Shown one piece after another: positions 1 to 4,051 of a DNA stretch of 8,442 nt. The stretch covers positions 1 through 8,442 of the forward strand of contig JAEEPV010000015.1 of assembly GCA_016284975.1 (NCBI GenBank), written 5' to 3'. Within the stretch, counting starts at the first letter, position 1, and each line of letters opens with the position of its first letter. The notes under the pieces were generated by a model. The model was given only the letters and a program-made list of their open reading frames with translations. It was not told the DNA's origin and searched no databases. Position numbers and translations under genes: made by a program. The stretch is from Solobacterium sp. (lineage in GTDB: Bacteria; Bacillota_I; Bacilli_A; Erysipelotrichales; Erysipelotrichaceae).

Positions 1-41
1 ATCATCCGATCGAATTTTCTGTTATGTCTATTGGTCATCAT
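1..41 (-). CDS. 5' end of an unidentified minus-strand gene
   Basis: Only the first 13 complete codons are in the window, reading MMTNRHNRKFDRM from an ATG at 41-39; a second ATG follows at once at 38-36. A GGAGG Shine-Dalgarno lies at 54-50, eight bases before the first ATG, which is why I accept it as a real gene start. The visible peptide is basic and polar with no hydrophobic stretch, so it shows no signal peptide so far. It is too short to name. A promoter candidate and a perfect 13-bp inverted repeat sit directly upstream, and one arm of that repeat contains most of the Shine-Dalgarno, so expression may be controlled there. Confidence 0.55.
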   Translation of the reverse strand, partial: MMTNRHNRKFDRM

Positions 42-50
42 GGCAGTATC

Positions 51-138
51 CTCCGTAAACCCACCTAAAGTATACCATGCACGCATGGTGTTTTGGCAAA
101 AGAAAAGCAGAGAACGCTGCCAATTTGGGTTTACGGAG
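51..138. repeat. perfect 13-bp inverted repeat around a 62-bp segment
   Basis: CTCCGTAAACCCA at 51-63 is repeated exactly in inverted orientation (TGGGTTTACGGAG) at 126-138. The 62-bp segment between them carries the TATACT promoter candidate pointing out to the minus strand. At the DNA level this has the form of an invertible promoter cassette, although it is short for one. At the RNA level, a minus-strand transcript starting upstream of 138 could pair the two arms and bury the Shine-Dalgarno of the gene at 41. I see no recombinase gene in the window. The repeat is seen directly; its function is not known. Confidence 0.75.
69..99 (-). promoter_or_regulatory. extended -10 promoter for the gene at 1-41
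   Basis: On the minus strand TATACT at 74-69 is preceded by TG and one base, giving an extended -10 element. A TTGCCA box at 99-94 could be the -35, though the 19-bp spacer is long. Transcription would start near 62, giving a leader of about 20 bases that carries the GGAGG site. The spacer holds a short dyad, CCATGC-AC-GCATGG (75-88), placed where a repressor could bind. This is inferred from consensus matches only. Confidence 0.45.
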
Positions 139-150
139 TCGATCTCTGCT
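98..150 (-). terminator. attenuator-like hairpin in the leader of the gene at 1-41
   Basis: On the minus strand AGCAGAGA (150-143) can pair with TCTCTGCT (113-106), and the 3' arm runs into a pyrimidine tract, TTTCTTTT, reaching 98. The loop is 29 bases, long for a simple intrinsic terminator. That loop contains one arm of the 13-bp repeat (126-138) and one arm of a second small dyad (TTGGCA 93-98 with TGCCAA 118-123). Those pairings compete with this stem, as in attenuators, but I recognise no known riboswitch class here. Confidence 0.35.
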
Positions 151-155
151 CGTTT

Positions 156-184
156 ATTCTATCATGACGTCTTCGTCATTGCCA
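156..184 (-). promoter_or_regulatory. second, upstream minus-strand promoter candidate
   Basis: TAGAAT at 161-156 is preceded by TGA, making an extended -10 with one mismatch to TATAAT. A weak -35 (TGGCAA, 184-179) sits at a 17-bp spacing. The predicted start near 149 would begin a leader of about 108 bases ahead of the gene at 41, starting almost exactly at the 5' arm of the hairpin at 150-143. A dyad ATGACG-TCTT-CGTCAT (164-179) fills the spacer. The evidence is consensus matching only. Confidence 0.35.
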
Positions 185-219
185 TCGTTTAGAATGTTTG
201 ACTTTGTCAACAGACTGAA

Positions 220-235
220 GCAGGATTTATCCTGC
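220..235. terminator. short hairpin just past the DUF1232 gene
   Basis: GCAGGAT-TT-ATCCTGC is a near-perfect palindrome starting about ten bases beyond the stop codon of the minus-strand DUF1232 gene. The position fits a terminator for that gene. Read on the minus strand, only two T residues follow the stem, so an intrinsic terminator would be weak; it may instead be a 3'-end stabilising hairpin. Confidence 0.4.
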
Positions 236-245
236 CTTTGCGTTC

Positions 246-656
246 TTATGCGGTTGTTTCCGGATGGTTTTCCTGCCAGGATCGATAAGCGTCCAGTTCC
301 GGCTTGATCAGAGAAAGTGCCAGTGCAATTACAGCAATGTCATCCAGCTGGCCAAGGACCGGTATATTGTCCGGGATCAGATCCTTCTTTTTGATCAGAT
401 AGATAAAACCACTGACTGCAGCTGCGATGACTTTCGGTGAAACATCCGGGTACTCCTTGGTGACATAGCTTTTGACAAGAGAAACCATGGCCGGAAGTTC
501 TGACACAACCGTTCCCAGAACCGGAACGGTCTTCATCTTGTCCGTAACCTGGATCAGAAGAGCCTGCAGCTGTTCCGGATGGTCAAGCAGTTCATTTGCC
601 TGTTCCATACCACTGTCAAGTATTTCTTTTGCTTTTTCGGTATCAATAACGGTCAT
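246..656 (-). CDS. DUF1232 (YkvA-like) small protein
   Basis: This 136-residue protein carries the hallmark of the DUF1232 family in its C-terminal half: a hydrophobic stretch (about 77-88), then KKKDLIPDNIPVLGQLDD at 89-106 and a second hydrophobic stretch (107-117). The family is widespread, often membrane-associated, and without a settled biochemical role. Residues 1-60 look like a mostly helical extension with a second VPVLG motif at 44-48. The start at 656 is supported by AGGAGG at 670-665, eight bases upstream. A good promoter lies 50 bases further up. The gene is divergent from the coiled-coil gene at 780 and is followed by a small hairpin at 220-235, so it is probably monocistronic. 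The family call is firm; the function is unknown. Confidence 0.88.
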   Translation of the reverse strand: MTVIDTEKAKEILDSGMEQANELLDHPEQLQALLIQVTDKMKTVPVLGTVVSELPAMVSLVKSYVTKEYPDVSPKVIAAAVSGFIYLIKKKDLIPDNIPVLGQLDDIAVIALALSLIKPELDAYRSWQENHPETTA

Positions 657-706
657 AAATGAAACCTCCTGTGTAAATTTTACGCTGAAATGGAGAAAAA
701 CAGCAT

Positions 707-735
707 ATTATAGAAATGAAAAGAAAAATTTTTAA
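707..735 (-). promoter_or_regulatory. promoter of the DUF1232 gene
   Basis: On the minus strand a perfect TATAAT (712-707) is separated by exactly 17 bp from TTAAAA (735-730). The DNA around and upstream of the -35 is a run of A and T (about 714-740), which may act as an UP element. A dyad GAAAAAT / ATTTTTC (723-729 and 735-741) overlaps the -35. The predicted start near 700 gives a leader of roughly 44 bases. Confidence 0.65.
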
Positions 736-767
736 TTTTTCATTATCTGATTGGTGTACAAATGTTG

Positions 768-773
768 TAAAAT
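768..773 (+). promoter_or_regulatory. -10 box of the coiled-coil gene, at the start codon
   Basis: TAAAAT at 768-773 matches the -10 consensus at five of six positions and is preceded by TGTTG. With normal geometry transcription would begin at about 780, the first base of the ATG, predicting a leaderless mRNA. No convincing -35 box is visible at 16-18 bp upstream. The same TGTTG precedes the -10-like box of mutL. Confidence 0.3.
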
Positions 774-779
774 ATCGTC

Positions 780-2054
780 ATGGCACCCACTTATACAATG
801 AGGAATCGAAGAGATCTGAGAAGTATACTCAGACATGCCAAAGAAGAAGACCTGCTTCGCAAAGCGGAGATGCTTTCTTCCTCTCCAGATCCAGACGCAG
901 TTTTCAGCGCCCACGAAATCAGACGAAATTCGCCGTTCGGGGTGCTTGTTTTATTTGGGAACAGACAGGATATGGAACGGGAAATGCCGTCTGCCGCAAA
1001 ATGCGATTCGCTGGATGAAATTGAAAGCATGATCAGCGTACTGCAGGCATACCCGAAAGTTGGCGATGATTTCTTTGAAGAAAAGCGTCAGGCATATCTG
1101 AAAGAAGTGCAGCATATGCGCAGGCTTGGCAATGTTAACGGACAGTCCAGCAAGGAGCGTCATCGTCTCGAGAACGCAGTCAAGAATGCAGACATGCAGA
1201 GGGCGTGGCTGGAGAAAGAAAACACAGACCGGCTACGCAAGATCAAGAATATCGAGGATGAGATCAAGGGTTACGAAGATGCCCTCAGCAAACTCAACCT
1301 CGAGATCTCAGATCACAAAGAAGAAATTCAGAAAGCGGTTGATTCAACCGGACCACTGAAGAAGGAAATTGAAGAAGATACGGCACGCCTGAAAGAACTG
1401 GCATCCAGTATTGACAGTCTCCATGCCGAACAGGCATTGATCGATAAAGAAGCTTCACCGACAACTGCACGTCTTCAGGCAATGGAAGAACAGCGGCTGA
1501 CGGACGAGCACAATACGCTTGAGCTGAGAATTAAAGCAGGCATGCAGAAACTGCAGAAGATCGAGGCGATGATCCAGACACTGCGGGCCGAAGAAGAAAA
1601 GAAGGAACAGGCGACAGAGCTGACTGCCTCACTGAACAGATCCAAGCTGGATCTTGAACAGGCACAGAATGAACTTGCCGGCGGAACCAAGATGATCGAC
1701 AATCTTGATCTTCGCGTTCAGATTCTCGGAGGACGTCTCAAAACACTTCAGGAATCCTCCGATGCGCTGCCTGAGGCAAGGGAAAACTCACGCATCGCAG
1801 TACTGGCCAGAGCAGAGGAACTCCTGAATGCATGGATCTCTTCTTCTAAGGAACTGCAGCGCATCCTGCAGGTTGACGGCATCAGCGGAAAAGAACTGGT
1901 AGAAGCACTCTTCTTCGCAAATGGTCCGCTGTGTGCGAGCGGCCCGGGCGCATGTTCCTATCTGGATGGCACGAACGTATCGCTGGATACACTGATGTTA
2001 TATGGCACGGAAGAAGAACATGCAGGATTCTGGCATGTAGAAGTATTCTCATAG
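780..2054 (+). CDS. long coiled-coil protein, unrecognised
   Basis: I do not recognise a family for this 424-residue protein. It has three visible parts. Residues 1-115 are a basic, probably globular head with a short hydrophobic strand (FGVLVLFG, 53-60). Residues about 125-330 are almost unbroken, highly charged heptad-like helix rich in E, K, Q, L and A, broken near 190 (TGP) and 226-228 (SPT), like a two- or three-segment SMC-style coil. Residues 335-424 form a second globular part with two cysteines in GPLCASGPGACSYLDG (382-397). There is no signal peptide or membrane segment, so it is probably cytoplasmic. The in-frame TAA at 768 limits the start to the ATG at 780 or the one at 798; neither has a Shine-Dalgarno. 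A strong terminator follows, so it is a single-gene unit. A structural or scaffold role is a guess from shape alone. Confidence 0.85.
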   Translation: MAPTYTMRNRRDLRSILRHAKEEDLLRKAEMLSSSPDPDAVFSAHEIRRNSPFGVLVLFGNRQDMEREMPSAAKCDSLDEIESMISVLQAYPKVGDDFFEEKRQAYLKEVQHMRRLGNVNGQSSKERHRLENAVKNADMQRAWLEKENTDRLRKIKNIEDEIKGYEDALSKLNLEISDHKEEIQKAVDSTGPLKKEIEEDTARLKELASSIDSLHAEQALIDKEASPTTARLQAMEEQRLTDEHNTLELRIKAGMQKLQKIEAMIQTLRAEEEKKEQATELTASLNRSKLDLEQAQNELAGGTKMIDNLDLRVQILGGRLKTLQESSDALPEARENSRIAVLARAEELLNAWISSSKELQRILQVDGISGKELVEALFFANGPLCASGPGACSYLDGTNVSLDTLMLYGTEEEHAGFWHVEVFS

Positions 2055-2062
2055 GGGAAATT

Positions 2063-2096
2063 AAAAAAGGGGCTCGTAAAATAGAGCCTTTTTCTT
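2063..2096 (+). terminator. intrinsic terminator after the coiled-coil gene
   Basis: GGCTC (2071-2075) pairs with GAGCC (2084-2088) around an eight-base loop. An A-rich run precedes the stem and TTTTTCTTT follows, the standard form of a Rho-independent terminator. It starts nine bases past the stop codon at 2054 and separates this gene from larC. Confidence 0.8.
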
Positions 2097-2147
2097 TCGG
2101 TTTGGCACAAGTTCACGTAATATTTAGACACAGGGAGATACATCATT

Positions 2148-3344
2148 ATGAAGACTCTTTATATTGACTGCGGTATGGGAGCGGCAGGCGATATGCTTAC
2201 CGCAGCGCTTCTGGAATTATTTGACGATCCTTCCGAAAAAATCAAACAACTGAACGCACTCGGAATTCCGGGCGTTGTATATACATCCGAACCTTCCGTG
2301 AAATGCGGCATCACCGGTACGCATGTTACGGTTACCTGCGATGGCCAGGAAGAAGATGAGCACATGCATGAACATAATGGTCATGCGCATACACATCGGA
2401 ATATGGATGGCATCACGCACATTATCAAAGATCATCTGAATGTTTCCGATGCGGTCAGACAAAAGATCCTGGCGGTCTATCAGCGGATCGCAGAGGCGGA
2501 AAGCCATGTTCACGGCAGACCGGTGGAAGAAATTCATTTCCATGAGGTTGGAACGATGGACGCACTGGCGGATATCACGGCAGTCTGCTGGCTGATGGAC
2601 CAGCTGAATCCCGAACAGGTCATCGCATCCCCGGTTCATGTCGGAAAGGGAACGGTGAAATGTGCACACGGTATCCTGCCGGTACCTGCTCCTGCGACGG
2701 CAGAGATCCTGAAGGACATTCCGGTCTATACCAGAGAAATCATTGACGGAGAACTCTGTACACCAACCGGTGCAGCACTTCTGAAAACCTTTGTCAGCCG
2801 GTTTGGAGAAATGCCGGTAATGCGGATGAAAAAGACCGGTTATGGTATGGGAAAGAAAGACTTTCCAATCGCCAACTGTGTCCGAATGCTGTATGGGGAG
2901 ACGGAAGAAAATACGGATCAGGTGTGCGAGCTGCGTTTCAATGTCGATGACATGACAGCAGAAGAAATTGCTTTTGCGCAGAACAAACTGCTGGAAACAG
3001 GTGCGTTTGAAGTGTTCCTGACATCCGTACAGATGAAAAAAGGGAGACCCGGTACGCTGTTTACGGTATTGACAACGGAAGACAGAAAAGAAGAAGTGAT
3101 CCGGTCGATCTTCCGTCATACCACAACGCTTGGCATGCGGGAGTTCCACAGCAATCGTTATGTACTCAAACGTACAATTCAGGAAGAAGATACTGCGATC
3201 GGAAAAGTTCGCCGAAAAGAATCCGAAGGATATGGTACCAGACGCTATAAATTTGAATATGAAGATCTGGCACGAATCGCGAATGAAAAAAACCTGAGCC
3301 TTTATGAAGTGCGCAGGATCCTTGAAAAAGAAAAAGTGGAATAA
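2148..3344 (+). CDS. larC: LarC nickel-insertion enzyme (nickel-pincer cofactor synthesis)
   Basis: LarC is the CTP-dependent nickel chelatase (cyclometallase) that puts nickel into pyridinium-3,5-bisthiocarboxylic acid mononucleotide, the last step in making the nickel-pincer cofactor of lactate racemase (LarA) and relatives. The 398 residues match a full-length LarC: the N-terminal YIDCGMGAAGDM (5-16), a histidine-rich loop with six His between 72 and 83, HFHEVGTMDALADI (130-143), CTPTGAALL (204-212) and the C-terminal MKKGRPG (296-302). Both halves, which in Lactiplantibacillus plantarum are joined by a frameshift between larC1 and larC2, are here one continuous frame. The ATG at 2148 has AGGGAG ten bases upstream. 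No larA, larB or larE lies in the window, so partner genes must be elsewhere or absent. It ends in a terminator shared with csp. Confidence 0.93.
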   Translation: MKTLYIDCGMGAAGDMLTAALLELFDDPSEKIKQLNALGIPGVVYTSEPSVKCGITGTHVTVTCDGQEEDEHMHEHNGHAHTHRNMDGITHIIKDHLNVSDAVRQKILAVYQRIAEAESHVHGRPVEEIHFHEVGTMDALADITAVCWLMDQLNPEQVIASPVHVGKGTVKCAHGILPVPAPATAEILKDIPVYTREIIDGELCTPTGAALLKTFVSRFGEMPVMRMKKTGYGMGKKDFPIANCVRMLYGETEENTDQVCELRFNVDDMTAEEIAFAQNKLLETGAFEVFLTSVQMKKGRPGTLFTVLTTEDRKEEVIRSIFRHTTTLGMREFHSNRYVLKRTIQEEDTAIGKVRRKESEGYGTRRYKFEYEDLARIANEKNLSLYEVRRILEKEKVE

Positions 3345-3376
3345 AAAAAGGATGCCTAGTGCATTCCTTTTTTTTC
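3343..3376. terminator. two-way terminator between larC and csp
   Basis: Seven A (3343-3349), GGATGC (3350-3355), a five-base loop, GCATTCC (3361-3367) and eight T (3368-3375) form a stem with one bulged base. It carries a U-tract for transcripts in either direction. It begins within the larC stop codon and lies about ten bases past the csp stop, so it should end both convergent genes. Confidence 0.88.
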
Positions 3377-3386
3377 AGTCACGTTC

Positions 3387-3587
3387 TTACAGCTTAACTA
3401 CATTGGAAGCCTGAGGACCGCGATCACTCTGGGTGATCTCAAATTCAACGGCCTGACCTTCATCGAGTGTCTTGAAGCCCTCACCCTGAATGGAAGAGTA
3501 GTGAACGAATACGTCCTTGCCATCATCTGTTGTGATGAAGCCATAACCCTTCTCAGCGTTGAACCATTTGACCTTACCTGTTGCCAT
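3387..3587 (-). CDS. cold-shock domain protein (CspA/CspB family)
   Basis: This 66-residue protein is a complete single cold-shock domain, the usual length for the family. It opens with [15 protein letters not shown] (4-18), which holds the RNP1 motif KGYGFI, and has the RNP2 motif VFVHY at 26-30 (the last position is more often Phe). Such five-stranded beta-barrel proteins bind single-stranded RNA and DNA and act as RNA chaperones that melt structure, in the cold or in normal growth. AGGAG at 3604-3600 is 12 bases before the ATG, a rather long spacing, with an AAAGGGA run right next to the start. A predicted leader of about 88 bases contains a hairpin. The family call is certain; which paralogue it is cannot be told. 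Confidence 0.96.
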   Translation of the reverse strand: MATGKVKWFNAEKGYGFITTDDGKDVFVHYSSIQGEGFKTLDEGQAVEFEITQSDRGPQASNVVKL

Positions 3588-3635
3588 TCCCTTTTGTGTC
3601 TCCTATTCTATGTACCCCAAGTCCCATTTTAACCA

Positions 3636-3672
3636 TGCAATTATCGAATAAACGGTAAAACATGAAATTGCA
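3636..3672 (-). other. hairpin in the csp leader
   Basis: Near the predicted 5' end of the csp transcript, TGCAATT (3672-3666) can pair with AATTGCA (3642-3636) around a 23-base loop. Cold-shock genes often have structured leaders that fold differently with temperature, so this may affect translation. Only the dyad is seen directly. Confidence 0.35.
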
Positions 3673-3681
3673 GGCTTGAAT

Positions 3682-3710
3682 ACTATATTTAATTTATCAT
3701 CCACAGACAA
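3682..3710 (-). promoter_or_regulatory. promoter candidate for csp
   Basis: On the minus strand TATAGT (3687-3682) lies 17 bp from TTGTCT (3710-3705). Transcription would start near 3675, giving a leader of about 88 bases. The -35 match is modest. The promoter is back to back with the metG promoter about 70 bp away. Confidence 0.45.
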
Positions 3711-3776
3711 AACATACAAGGGAAAAATGCCGCAGGTACTGCCCGGAAACCGCATATTTTCAAGAAAATTGTGGGT

Positions 3777-3804
3777 TTGCAAAGACAGAGAATGCCGATA
3801 TAAT
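3777..3804 (+). promoter_or_regulatory. metG promoter
   Basis: TTGCAA (3777-3782) and a perfect TATAAT (3799-3804) are spaced by 16 bp. The predicted start at about 3811 falls just before the first paired base of T-box stem I, which fits the T-box call independently. Confidence 0.82.
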
Positions 3805-3810
3805 CTCCGT

Positions 3811-4033
3811 ATAGGCATTGAAGGGAAGAGTAATTGAACGTGCAGGCAGAGAAAGCAGACGGTTGATGAAAGTCTGTGCTGTACCTCGATGAACATGGTC
3901 CTGGAGCCTGCGGTGCGAATAGTTCCGCACGGGTACGCCCGTTACAGCGCATGAGGGGTCTGCAGAAAAAAGCTGTGGGCAAGATAAAGGTGGTACCGCG
4001 TGAACATCGTCCTTTCGCAGGACGTTTTCTTTT
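3811..4033 (+). promoter_or_regulatory. methionine T-box leader of metG
   Basis: T-box leaders bind a specific uncharged tRNA and then read through a terminator. The core T-box sequence AAGGTGGTACCGCG is at 3987-4000; its TGGT would pair with the tRNA 3' end ACCA, so discriminator A is expected, as in tRNA-Met. Stem I closes with AGGC (3813-3816) on GCCT (3906-3909) and contains the conserved AGTA (3829-3832) and a GGTTGATGAAAGTC apical segment (3861-3874). In the specifier loop, GAAC is followed by ATG at 3895-3897, which I take as the Met specifier; another ATG at 3889-3891 is the alternative. Further hairpins at 3913-3930 and 3930-3941 and the pairing ACAGC/GCTGT (3944-3948, 3972-3976) fit stems II and III. 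For antitermination, AAGG (3987-3990) and GCG (3998-4000) can pair with CCTT (4011-4014) and CGT (4008-4010). Confidence 0.93.
4008..4033 (+). terminator. T-box regulated terminator of metG
   Basis: CGTCCT (4008-4013) pairs with AGGACG (4019-4024) around TTCGC, followed by TTTTCTTTT (4025-4033). The 5' arm is the same segment needed by the T-box antiterminator, so the two folds exclude each other. The default outcome without uncharged tRNA-Met is termination before metG. Confidence 0.9.
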
Positions 4034-4051
4034 CGAAGGAGGATATGAAGT

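Noticed and set aside
77..307. Plus-strand 76-codon open frame across the regulatory region
   Set aside because: It has no Shine-Dalgarno or family resemblance, and it overlaps promoter-like and repeat sequence and the end of the DUF1232 gene.
2101..2147. Promoter for larC between the terminator and its Shine-Dalgarno
   Set aside because: A promoter must exist, but the TTGGCA at 2102-2107 has no good -10 at proper spacing (only TAGACA at 2125-2130), so I do not annotate a specific site.
3030..3050. A-run followed by GGG in larC as a possible programmed frameshift site
   Set aside because: larC reads straight through as one frame with both halves intact, and the run is not in the register of a classical slippery heptamer, so no frameshift is needed.
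2217..3149. Long minus-strand open frame (310 codons) inside larC
   Set aside because: It lies wholly opposite a confidently identified gene, its translation is rich in Cys, His, Arg and Phe with no family motif, and it has no supporting Shine-Dalgarno. It is a shadow of larC codon usage.
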